In this document: positions 1 to 9,377 of the stretch, piece by piece
Numbering within the stretch: the stretch's first letter is position 1
Layout of the letters: every line of letters begins with the position of its first letter
Origin: Corynespora cassiicola
Lineage: Eukaryota; Ascomycota; Dothideomycetes; Pleosporales; Corynesporascaceae
DNA length: 64,000 nt
Assembly (NCBI GenBank): GCA_022059125.1
Contig: JAEUWY010000008.1
Span: 2,313,365 to 2,377,364, forward strand
Reading direction: 5' to 3'
Notes under the pieces: model-generated
What the model saw: the letters and a program-made list of their open reading frames with translations, nothing else
Databases searched by the model: none
What the model was told of the DNA's origin: nothing
Program-made: the position numbers and the translations under genes

Positions 1-1004
1 CGTGGTTCGACTTCAGTCTTCGGGTCGCAGTTCTCACCTCGACCTCTGCCGTCACGCGTCCCCCGATCCTCTGTGAGCTACTTGGCGACGCCGGAACGCG
101 GCGAGATGATCTTACTCGGGATTCCTAGCACGTGCGCGCCTGTACATGCGTGGTACAGGCGGTGAGACTTCGTTAGAGCTTGCTGCTAGTCCCCTGTTCG
201 AGAAGCTTAGTCTCTGAAGCTTGGGCTGGGAGCTTGTAGTGTTGTATGGATACATGATTTAGGGTTTTTTTTTTCTTTTATATCAGGGTTATTGGTTTTG
301 CGGTACTGCATACTGTCTGGGAGTACCTGTAGCTTGCGTCGCTTTGTGTGTCGAGATACTCTGTAGGCTTCGTCGTCAGTTTGATATAGACTACCTGAAT
401 TAAGAAAGATTTCTTTGTTACTGTACTGCCCCTTCAGGCTCAACTTTGGCCACAGTGTACTACAAATTATCCGAAAATTCTCAATGTACACCTGCGAACT
501 GTCCAGCCCCCTGACTTTGTCGTTGTTTCTTTTCATGACGCCTTGCGTGCCATTGGCGGAGCTCGCGTAGATTCATATCCCTCTGCTTCCCCCCTCTTCT
601 AATGTTAAAAGACTATCAGAATTGCGATATTGACTAAGAAATCCCACCCGCTCGACCATTACGCACACGCTTTACTCGGTGTCCCAGCAGCAGCAAGGCA
701 TAAAGTCTCAGGAAATCCGAGGCCTAGGGGACGAAAAATGAAGGTTTGTTTGACCCATTGTTAGACTCCACAAGGCAGCATGGCTTCACAACCCAATATT
801 CGCCTCTGCATATGGTCTTGGTAGTCAAATATGAGCAATTTGTTCAATACTACCGACTCTCGGCCAGAGTCAAGATACATCAAATTATGGTGATGAGTAT
901 TGTGAGATCTTTCCCTCATATGGAATGTGTAAGTTTCTAAAAAAAAAAAATAGGGTACATTCCGATACATAAGCTGCGCTGTTCGTGCAAACGCCTAAAT
1001 TGCG
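1..1004. other. Non-coding or unassigned left edge
   Basis: I see no supportable gene here. Short open frames exist on both strands (for example 207-536 minus and 746-940 plus) but they have low-complexity, atypical composition, no recognisable domain and no matching splice partners. The 3' untranslated region of the MFS gene that ends at 1005 must lie in the right part. Confidence 0.5.
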
Positions 1005-2774
1005 TTACCTAGCAAACCCGTCCCGAATTTCTACAAATGACATGTAACGATTTCTTGACCAACGACGCGTGCGCTTTCCGAAGATGATCATAGGCAGGCT
1101 TAAACCCATGACAATCAAGCCGAGCACACCCAGCACAATAAAGCAGTTTTCCATTCCTGAATCAATCCAAGGACTCGCGATAAAAGTAAACACCATAGCC
1201 AGCGTGTTGTTTATGACAGCGACACCAACCATGCCCTCGAGAACCATATCACTATTTCTCATTAGCACCAGCCATCGCCCTGTTCGAAAGAAGACTCACG
1301 GGAACGAATCTGCAAGATATGACAGGCTCAAATCGCCAGCACAGCCATATCCAAAACCGATAAATCCTAGCCCGACATAAGGCGCCGGCCAGCTCCATCC
1401 ACGGGCGGAGCCGATGCCGAACAGCCATAGACCGGTGGGGAAAATGAGCGTGCAGAGCGCCATGAGGTACAAGCGGAACTCGGCCTCCATGACGCCTTTG
1501 TTGCGCTTAATCATCCACTGCATAAATGCGTCACTACCGTAACCACCATACGCGCAGCCTACCAAACTGCCGATCAACGTGGGAAGGTTCATGTTTCCGA
1601 CGGCGGCGGAGCTGTAGTTCCAGGGCGGGCCGTACCACCAATCCTCCTGAACCTATAAAGCGTCAATCCTAAGCCCGTGAATGCATTCTGCATTTCTTAC
1701 CGTAAGGTAAAAACTTAGACAAGCTTGTTGGAACCCCCACTGCACACCGGCATACCACACTGCGGGAAAGGTGAAAACACGCAATGTATGCCACAGGCGA
1801 TTCAGGTATTGTTTGAATCCCGTACCGCGGAGGTTTGGCGCTGGAGTAATAACGCGAATGCGCTCCAGGTACGTCTTGTGCGAAGTCGGCGGGCAGGGTA
1901 GGCCGTCTGATGCTGCACTTGGGTTCGAAAGTGACTTCTCGGCATCAATATCCGCTTGACTTGTCTGGACGGGCTGTTGCGCGTCGAGTATGACGCGACC
2001 AGTAGTACCAGCAATGTATTGGTCGCGCGCGAACTCGGTCTCCTCCAACCCAAAGTAGAAGACGACGAAACTGCCACCACATATGATGGCACCAACATAG
2101 CCGATCCATCGCCACCCAAGCCCGGATGCTACGTAGGCACCTATAAGAGGACCTAGATACGTTCCGATGGCGGTCGCGAAGGTGTAAATACCGAGAACAC
2201 TTCCAACTTGGTGCTCGAACCACAAATCAAGCAAACTCAGTTGCGCTGTGGCTTCGCCAACGGATTCAGCAGCGCCCACAAACAGCTGGCTCCACACGAC
2301 TCCTCCGACGTTGTCAATCCGCGCATACCAAATGAGGCCGCCGATGTTGAAGACAAGCGAGATCAAATAGCCCAGTCTCCGGCCGTACAAATGCACCAGC
2401 GGTGAGCTCAGCAGCGCCCAGTACCCGATACCAATGAACAGCACGCCGGCGCCCGTGTTGAACACATCGTAGCTGATTCCATATTCTTCATTGACTCCAT
2501 CCGACCCAGAGCCAGCGTTGTTGGACGTGGCGGCGGTGAGTCCGACCATGTATAAGACGAGGAGCGAATGCCATATCTTGCGCCATCGAGACCACTGGAG
2601 GGGATCGTCCGGAGAATCCGTGGGCTGTGGTACCAGAACGATGTTGCCGGCTTTCTGCAGCGACGAGTCGCCGGGTAGTATATGGCCGTCTTCGTCGTAG
2701 AGTCGTCGCGTGCCCGGGATCAGCTCGTCGTGGTCGTGGGCATTGCTGCGGCTGCGCATCCTCGTGGCGGACAT
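1005..2774 (-). CDS. MFS transporter (DHA1/HOL1-like), three exons
   Basis: This is a plasma-membrane major facilitator transporter of about 557 residues. Exons on the minus strand are 2774-1701, 1652-1300 and 1251-1005; the two 48-bp introns have GT-AG ends and the exon sum is 1674 bases. The N-terminus is hydrophilic, then the first transmembrane segment follows the stretch PLQWSRWRKIWHS, which is typical of fungal HOL1-like members of the drug:H+ antiporter group. The loop with the GRRLGYL motif between TM2 and TM3 and a long, charged central loop (about residues 255-300) separate two six-helix halves. The last exon carries the final two helices and a basic tail ending in GFAR. Family membership is clear from the overall fold and motifs. 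The substrate cannot be read from sequence; polyamine, drug and siderophore-like cargo have all been proposed for relatives. The start at 2774 is the first ATG that covers the usual hydrophilic head. Confidence 0.88.
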
Positions 2775-3777
2775 GGCAGGATAGTGGCACCAGCGATTGC
2801 GCCGCCAGGGGGCTCAATTCAAAAAGAAGAAGCCGTCCTGGGCAGACGCTTTGCCGTCGGTAGGTGTTGGCAAGGAAGCATGTTGCGTGCGCTGCGGGTG
2901 ATAAGATGGTCGCGCGAAGAATTTGATGTTTTCCAGGGTACGAAGGCGAACGGCGCGAACCCGAACCTAACCTGGCACGTCCCAGCCCAACCGGAGATCT
3001 TTGCATCCTGCAGCTTTCAAGGGAAAATCCACATCAGCTTCTACAGCGAGCACATATCGAATCTCACAGAGACTTCAGCTTCACCACAGTATAGGCGATG
3101 CATCTTCTCCCGGCTGTTCTTTTATCCATCGTTGCTACTGGGTCTATCTTTAGACCTGGAAGCTCGAAGATAAGAAAGCGGCAAGTCCGTTCGGCAGCTC
3201 CGTAACTTACCGCCTGCAATATTCAAGTAGATATTTATCTTTCGAGCTTATCAAGCGCGAAAATGACGAGCTATTCACAAATATCACGTCGCACATATAA
3301 CAATCAACATATCCTAAGAGATCAAATGGCTCCACAGTCTTGGAAGACTCCACTAAAACCAGAATAGGCCATGAGCTCACAATGCAAAGGTCAAACGCGC
3401 AAATGAGCTAGGCATTACTCTCTTCAAATGAAACTAAGAAGCTAGATGCTCATATTGCTCTATACCGAACTCTCTGTTGCTAGAGTCTACAGTATGCCTC
3501 CAGACTGTATGGGTATCACTAAATCCCTCAAGCTGTGCGCGATTATACCCTCTAAACGGTGTCAACCAACCAGAGGTCAGCTGATATCTGTCACGTAATT
3601 AAAACTAATGTTGCTTGATCACATTGCCGTAATCCAGTTTCAACAATAATATTTTCAGATGTACATCCCGAGCTCCAGGTCAGGTCAAGGTAGGTTCTTT
3701 GGTGAGACTAGATCAAATTTACTAAATGGTCTAATCCAACTACGTTGCTTGAATAACTCGAGTTCAATCCAGTTCAG
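2775..3777. other. Intergenic, promoter of the MFS gene
   Basis: This kilobase lies between the start of the MFS gene and the stop of the DJ-1/PfpI gene. The open frame 2682-3173 on the plus strand overlaps the MFS first exon and is its mirror. I see no transposon or RNA gene. Confidence 0.5.
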
Positions 3778-4491
3778 TTATTCTGGAAACACTGTGGTCG
3801 AGATTTGCTTCCCTGAAGCGTCATATCGGAGCGGTATAACGCCAGTCATACCGTCAATATCACGTGGTTCGTAGTCCATTCCCATCGCTCCTGCAATCAT
3901 AACATCTTTGCCAAATGATTTCTCCAGCCAATGCGCAAACATATCCATTCCAGCCACTGCTCCACCACCTGTCCAGATGTTTCCATCGATGACCCACTTC
4001 TTGTTCTTTGCCCACTTCACTTTCGGATATTGCTTTTTGACCCATGCGTATTCAAGGTTGTTGACCGTTGCATTCTTTCCATCCAGAATGCCCGTAGAAG
4101 CGAGAGCCGATGCACCAGTGCAGGTAGTGAAGATGGTCTTGCCAGCAGCATGATGCCGCTTGATAAAGTCGACATACTTCGGTGGAAACTCAAATGCTTC
4201 GGGTATAGGTCCGCCAATTAAGAGGAAGTCAATCTCTGGAGGATTATCGACAGTATCCGTGGGAACAAGTTGAAAGTTGCTGGTTAGCAACCTCACTGGC
4301 TCAAGCTTCTCGCCAATGTGGTGAAAGATGAAATTCGGGGCCTTGTCCACTGTCTCCTTGGAAACGCCACCATGACCATAAGCATACTTGGCGATAGTAG
4401 TTCCGGCCGAATTGATAAGATCAAAAGGACCAACTACGTCCATGGCCTGGTACTCGTATACTAATGCCCCAAAATGAATGTTCTGTGTCAT
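3778..4491 (-). CDS. DJ-1/PfpI family protein (class I glutamine amidotransferase-like)
   Basis: This is a complete, intronless 237-residue protein of the DJ-1/PfpI superfamily. The nucleophile-elbow cysteine is at residue 124 in TTCTGASALASTGILDG, preceded by the FLLIGGP strand (about 89-95), and the C-terminal half has the WTGGGAVAGMDMFAHWLE segment usual for the isonitrile-hydratase/ThiJ branch. Length fits the family (about 220-240). Fungal members are soluble proteins of uncertain activity; glyoxalase-III-like, isonitrile hydratase and chaperone roles are known for relatives, and I cannot choose between them. No neighbouring gene suggests a pathway. Codon use looks like the other host genes, so it is probably functional. 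Confidence 0.9.
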   Translation of the reverse strand: MTQNIHFGALVYEYQAMDVVGPFDLINSAGTTIAKYAYGHGGVSKETVDKAPNFIFHHIGEKLEPVRLLTSNFQLVPTDTVDNPPEIDFLLIGGPIPEAFEFPPKYVDFIKRHHAAGKTIFTTCTGASALASTGILDGKNATVNNLEYAWVKKQYPKVKWAKNKKWVIDGNIWTGGGAVAGMDMFAHWLEKSFGKDVMIAGAMGMDYEPRDIDGMTGVIPLRYDASGKQISTTVFPE

Positions 4492-5194
4492 TTTGCCGTT
4501 TCGATTTGCGTTCGATCTGGCAAATGGTAATCGAAATGAATAATATATGTCTCTGTCAACGAAACAAGACTAAAAATCTTTATATCGAGTGTTTTGATGA
4601 GAATTCCTATCATGATATATACTTTAATTCCCGCCGTTGTATGCGGCGGAACGGATAATAAGCTACAACTATCCGGCGATGCTTAGAAATACATACGCAT
4701 CTATCAACAACGAAGAACACGTATACATGCAAGTAAAGCTTTGATTACGTTTTGGTATCTCTCATTTCAGTTGGCTCATTGGTTACAGCCCCGGAATTGT
4801 ATCTCGTGTTACAATCTTGTCATTCATACTCACTTGTCAGCCGCCAAAGCTCCACCTGTTAAGCCTTCTGATTGTAAACATACACTTCACTAGGTATCTT
4901 CTAGAGATCTTCACTTTAAAACGTTATGAATGAGCATCATATGCATGTCGAAGGGAAAAACTATGTCCCTAGAGCGAAATACATGTAAAGCTAGCGATGA
5001 TAAAACGTCATAGTATAGCTGAACACGACTTCCGAGGCAGATGAAATTTGTAATACGCTGCTCATAAGCCCTCGGTGCGTTTGATTAATCAGAACAGGGG
5101 AGAATAAAGAGCTGACGCGATCACGGCACGGGTCCTGGGGTATGTCCGTTCCGACATTCCAAACTAGAGTACCACGTTCATAACAAAAGCAATA
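4492..5194. other. Intergenic, upstream of DJ-1/PfpI gene
   Basis: The stretch is moderately AT-rich and without a convincing reading frame. The 4991-5224 minus frame runs into the transposon terminus and is not a gene. The transposon to the right is flanked by a TA dinucleotide at 5193-5194. Confidence 0.45.
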
Positions 5195-5251
5195 ACGTAA
5201 ACCACAAGCGAGCGGATCACACAAGCGAGCGGATCAGCCCCCTGACTACCC
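5195..5251 (+). repeat. Left terminal inverted repeat of Fot1-type element
   Basis: The first bases ACGTAAACCACAAGCGAGCG match the reverse complement of 6989-7045. The repeat contains two tandem-like copies of the CAAGCGAGCGGATCA unit, which may be transposase binding sites (inference). Confidence 0.9.
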
Positions 5252-5275
5252 TAACGCGTGCCACCTACACCTACA

Positions 5276-6913
5276 ATGTCTCTACCAAAAGCCCCTTAAT
5301 TATTAAATAATGAGAGATCTATTATTCTCGCCTTCTTAGCTATTAAAAATAATTTAATTAAAAGCGTGCGACGCGCTGCTAATACTTATAAAGTTCTATT
5401 TACTACACTGTATAATCGACGCGCTGGACGACCTGCGCGACGTGATTGCCAGCCCAACTTAAAGCGGCTGACTAAGCTTGAAGAGGAGGTGATTGTTACT
5501 TATATCCTTGAGCTAGATTCGCGAGGATTTGCATCTATACTGAGTGCTGTACGCGATATGGCTGATTAATTACTTACTGCGCGAGAGGCGGGCCACGTTG
5601 GTATTAACTGGCCTAACAACTTTGTTAAGCGTCAGCCAGACCTCCGAGTTCGATTGACCCGCCAGCAGGATCGCCAGCGGGTCCTGTGTGAGGATCCTGA
5701 GGTTATCAGCCCTTGGTTTGAGCTGCTGCATCGTACGAAGGAGAAATACGGCATTCCTGATGAAGACATGTACAACTTTGACGAAACAGGCTTTATGCTA
5801 GGCCGGATATCAGCTCGATCAGTCGTTACAGTATCAGAGAGACGGAATTAACTAAAGGGCATCCAGCTAGGCAATCGGGAGTGGGCTACAGTGATTCAGG
5901 GGATTAACGCGTGCGGCTGGGTAATTTCTTCTTTTATTATCTTCGCGGGCAAGTACTACCTCTTTAGATGGTTCGAGGGCGACGATATCCCATCTAGCTG
6001 GTGTATCGCACTTAGCGAGACAGGCTGGACGACAAATAAGCTGGGGGTACATTGGTTGGAGCATTTTAACGCCTATACGCAGAGTCGTACAACGGGGGCC
6101 TACCGACTTCTTATTATTGACGGCCATGAGAGCTATAACTCTCTTGCCTTCCAGGACCTCTGTAAAGAGAGCAAGATTATCACTCTCTGCATGCCCCCGC
6201 ATTCGTCACATCTCCTCCAGCCCCTTGATGTGGGGTGCTTCTCGCCTTTAAAGCGGGCGTACGGTGATGAGATCTCTGGCTTGGCACGCAATTATATCAA
6301 CTATATTGACAAAACTACCTTCCTGCCGGCCTTCAGGAGGGCCTTTGAACGATTCTTTACAGAGGCCAACATACGCGCGAGCTTCTGAGGGGCAGGAGTA
6401 GTCTCGTACGACCCAGAGGCAGTGCTGTTAAAGCTTAACGTGAAGCTACGCACGCCCACGCCAGCCCTCTCTAAAGCTACCTAGTGGGAAGCCAGAACAC
6501 TAAGTAACGCGTACGAGCTGGAGGCTTAATTAACGTTGATCCGCAACAGAGTAAAGAGGCATAAAAGTTTATCACCTGCTTCTGTTATTAAAGCTATTAA
6601 TTAGCTTGAAAAAGGGGCTGCAGCAATACTCTATACAGCTGCATTGCTTAAGGGCCGAAACAAGGACCTTAAGAAGGCTAATAAGGCCGCCACGCAGCGT
6701 ACAAGGCGAAAAAGAAAGCGGATCTAGCGTGAAGGGACCTTAACAAAGGCTGAAGGGGCTGAGATTATCGCTTAAAAGGACGTTAAGAAGCAATTGAACG
6801 AGGAGAAGCGTAAGGAGGTGGCTTGTCTTAGTGGCAGCCGGCAGTTAAAAGCGCGCTGCACGCGCTGCAGAGAGTAAGGACACAACTCTCGTACATGCCA
6901 AAAGGCAGTATAG
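5276..6913 (+). pseudogene. Fot1/pogo transposase pseudogene (DDE_1), RIP-like nonsense mutations
   Basis: A single frame of about 546 codons runs from ATG 5276 to TAG 6911-6913 with in-frame stops at 5297, 5567, 5849, 6386, 6482, 6527, 6602, 6725, 6773 and 6875. Between the stops the family signature is intact: an N-terminal helix-turn-helix region, the CENP-B-like RRDCQPN segment, YNFDETGF with the first catalytic Asp, LLIIDGHESY with the second, and PPHSSHLLQPLDVGCF. The C-terminus has a zinc-knuckle-like CTRCRE(stop)GHNSRTC. Length equals that of Fot1-like transposases (about 540). Nine stops are TAA/TAG where CAA/CAG is plausible and one is TGA where CGA is plausible, so all ten could arise by C-to-T change. 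There is no frameshift. This is a dead gene. Confidence 0.92.
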
Positions 6914-6988
6914 CTACTCTAGATTCTCTCTATATTAAGTTATTACAGTGTTTTTCTGAAGTGGTTAAGTAGGTGGTTGCGCGCATCG

Positions 6989-7045
6989 GGGTAGTCAGGG
7001 GGCTGATCCGCTCGCTTGTGTGATCCGCTCGCTTGTGGTTTACGT
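6989..7045 (-). repeat. Right terminal inverted repeat of Fot1-type element
   Basis: It is the reverse complement of 5195-5251, with the same duplicated AAGCGAGCGGATC unit, and it ends next to TA at 7046-7047. Confidence 0.9.
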
Positions 7046-7047
7046 TA

Positions 7048-7905
7048 CCCAAACATCTGATACACATCATTTTTGCAGAAATCCAAACCCCCAACACCGC
7101 AATTTTAGACGCATCGGCTGATCTTGTCTACGACAACCTTACCATACCATACAACAATGCCATAAGAACTTTTCTGAATGGGCAGGCTATCATCCAGAAA
7201 TTTCATATTCGAAATTGTAGTCTTGTAAATGAAAAAGCGTTTGGCATTGCTGCTATCCTGCATGATGTGAGCTTAGAAGAACTGTGAATAGCGTTCAAGC
7301 AGCAATTTGAGTATCATTAATACATTAATCGGATCCAGGATTCAAAACTCCCATCTCGCGAGAAAAGTGTTTAAAGAGATAAAGCAAATGTGAGCGAGTA
7401 GAGCAGAACTGCGCTAATGAAGCAGCTACTTATAGTAACCACAGCCCGCTCATTTTTTCAGCGCAAAGGAGGGAGATTGTAGAATGAACATGATTAGCGT
7501 ATTGTTTAGGATGTGATAGCATTGCATACTACTCCAAGTATAATTTAATCCAAAGACTTGGAAGTGATGCTAGTCGCAGCGACTATTCTAAGCCAGTTTG
7601 GGGCCCAATCGCAACCAGAAAGCAGGTCGGGGATTTGATCAATGTCGCTGAGGCTGAGTGGGAATGCGTCATGACCGAGTTCCCACGTTCTGAATGTGTC
7701 GAGTTTATTATATAAAGCTTAGGATGTGGGGCCTTGCGGAAATAATCTAGCAACTGCTTATCACAACCCTATGGGTGGCTGGGGGCGAACTTCTATAGCT
7801 TTTTAGATAGAAAAAAATAAAATATAATGCTTTAAAGTTATTGCAGGGTCACGTTTTAACTATCTGTGTTAATAATCTAACCATGCTGTGTAAGATTGAA
7901 TTCTC
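7048..7905. other. Intergenic, no supported gene
   Basis: An 84-codon frame (7033-7287, plus) begins inside the transposon terminus, so its start cannot be original. Its downstream part might be a remnant of a sequence hit by the insertion, but I recognise no domain. The rest is AT-leaning and featureless. Confidence 0.4.
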
Positions 7906-8673
7906 TTATTCCAGCATCCCGCCATCGACTCTATAAATAGATCCCGTGACATACGAGCTTCCGTCTCCTAGCAACCATATAATAGCCTCCGCAATCTCAT
8001 CCGGCTCCCCCTCTCTCGCTAAACTCACAGGCGGCACGGGCAAAAACCCCTTCCCCTTCTCCATATCCCTCACCATGGGGGTATTCGTCTGCCCCGGAGC
8101 GACACAATTAACCCTAATGCGCATTTTGCCGGCCTCTTTGGACGCAGCCTTGGTCAACCCATGCGCAGCATGCTTAGACGCGACATAGGCAGCATCAAAC
8201 GGGAACCCAATCAGCCCAGACACAGACCCCACGTTCACAATCGCACCGCCCGCCTCCGGAAACACGCCAGGCTTCAGCTGCGCACGCAAACACTTGAACA
8301 GCCCCGTGGAATTTATCGCCATGACCTCGTCAAAGTCCTCGTCCGAGATCTCATGGAACGGCAGCGGCGCCCACAGCGGATGGAAGCCCGCGACGTTTGC
8401 GCAGCCGTCCAGCGGCCGCCCAAAGTGCTCCACCGTCTTCGCGATCCAGGCGTTCACGTCGGCGGTGCTGCGGATGTCGAGGGCGGTCGAGAGCACATTT
8501 TCGGGGGCCGTGATGGCGATGAGCGAGGCGTAGGTTTCGGCGAGCTTTTCGGCGTTGTAGTCTGCGATGGAGAGGAGGGCGCCGCGGGCGGCGAGGAGGC
8601 GGGCGGTGCTGAGGCCGATGCCGGATGCGGCACCCGTGACGGTGATGAGTTTGTTGGAGAAGGGGGAGGACAT
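7906..8673 (-). CDS. Short-chain dehydrogenase/reductase (classical SDR)
   Basis: This is an intronless NAD(P)-dependent oxidoreductase of 255 residues. The glycine-rich TGAASGIG cofactor motif is at residues 13-20, an acidic residue (Asp38) after the second strand suggests NAD(H) preference, NVAG lies near 93-96, and the catalytic Ser (150 or 152, in NVGSVSGL), Tyr163 and Lys167 (YVASK) are all present. VAPGQTNTPM and the C-terminal YVTGSIYRVDGG are typical of the FabG/cyclohexanol-dehydrogenase-like classical SDRs. I chose the ATG at 8673 because the motif sits at its usual distance from that start; the frame is open 34 codons further up to 8775, but that extension is proline/serine-rich and atypical. 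It is divergent from the alpha-mannosidase gene. The substrate is unknown. Confidence 0.9.
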   Translation of the reverse strand: MSSPFSNKLITVTGAASGIGLSTARLLAARGALLSIADYNAEKLAETYASLIAITAPENVLSTALDIRSTADVNAWIAKTVEHFGRPLDGCANVAGFHPLWAPLPFHEISDEDFDEVMAINSTGLFKCLRAQLKPGVFPEAGGAIVNVGSVSGLIGFPFDAAYVASKHAAHGLTKAASKEAGKMRIRVNCVAPGQTNTPMVRDMEKGKGFLPVPPVSLAREGEPDEIAEAIIWLLGDGSSYVTGSIYRVDGGMLE

Positions 8674-9377
8674 GGTGGGGAGGGTTTGGTGGTGGAGGGG
8701 CACGATTGCAATTGAGGGACAGGGACAGAACGGAGAAAAAAAAAGGAGTGGAGGATTGCGGGTAGGATAGTTCAAATACGCGATTCTTGTGGATTCATGA
8801 TTGATCTAGATGCTAGAGCTTTTTGTTAGAGCTTTGCGTGGAGCTGGCACCGGGCGGTTACGATTTTCCGCTCTTGGACCTTCCGCTAGGGGATGTATGT
8901 GCCGATTGCGAGGCTTGGAACCAGTCCTTTATCTAGGTTGGTATATCGTTAGCCGACCCTCGCCCGGTACTATCGCGATGATGGCCCTGTGAGGGGCGTG
9001 GGATGGTAGCCCTATGGGGCGGCTGGCGGCTTGCGGGGCGGGTGGAGAACGGGCAGTAACGCCGAAGATCGGCCTTGCGCATATCTCAGCATGCTCTATG
9101 GCGGGGCCATAGCTCCTGCGCGGGATGTTGGGCGCAGTGCGACGCGACTGACGACGGAATGCGTGTCGTTGTTGTTGTTGCAGAGATGAGCTGATGAGGG
9201 TTGGGATGGAAGCGTCCGAGTCCGCCCACGGGCCGACATGGAGCTTGGGCGGGCCGGCCAAGGTGCGGGGAAGCTGGAGCTCCCTGGAGGCTGGGGCGAC
9301 CTCATGCAAGGTACATCCGCATCATCGCGCAGCTCCTTGACCGTCCCTCCTCATCCACAGCATTACTCACTCCGAAA
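8674..9377. promoter_or_regulatory. Divergent intergenic region, SDR and alpha-mannosidase
   Basis: About 700 bp separate the two divergent start codons and should contain both promoters. The region is GC-rich. Open frames in it (for example 8929-9309 minus) are unsupported and overlap the first mannosidase exon or the 5' end of the SDR. Confidence 0.5.

Larger units (their letters stand above)
5195..7045 (+). mobile_element. Fot1/pogo-type DNA transposon, inactivated
   Basis: This is a Tc1-mariner superfamily element of 1851 bp. Near-perfect terminal inverted repeats of about 57 bp lie at 5195-5251 and 6989-7045, each holding two direct copies of a CAAGCGAGCGGATCA unit. The element is bounded on both sides by TA (5193-5194 and 7046-7047), the target duplication of this superfamily. 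The single transposase frame inside carries ten premature stops. Size and architecture match Fot1 relatives (about 1.9 kb). Because the ends are still nearly identical, insertion is fairly recent, but the element cannot encode its own transposase. Confidence 0.93.

Noticed and set aside
2488..3006. 172-codon minus frame over the MFS first exon
   Set aside because: It overlaps the MFS transporter coding region in another frame and is rich in Arg/Pro/Ser without any domain.
7033..7287. 84-codon frame beginning in the Fot1-type terminus
   Set aside because: The start lies inside transposon DNA and no domain or splice partner is visible. It might be a remnant of a disrupted gene but cannot be supported.
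8161..8715. 184-codon plus frame over the SDR gene
   Set aside because: It is the mirror of the SDR. The Gly/Glu/Arg-rich composition reflects the opposite strand.
8674..8775. N-terminal extension of the SDR to ATG 8775
   Set aside because: It would add 34 residues rich in Pro and Ser before a start that already places the cofactor motif at the usual position.
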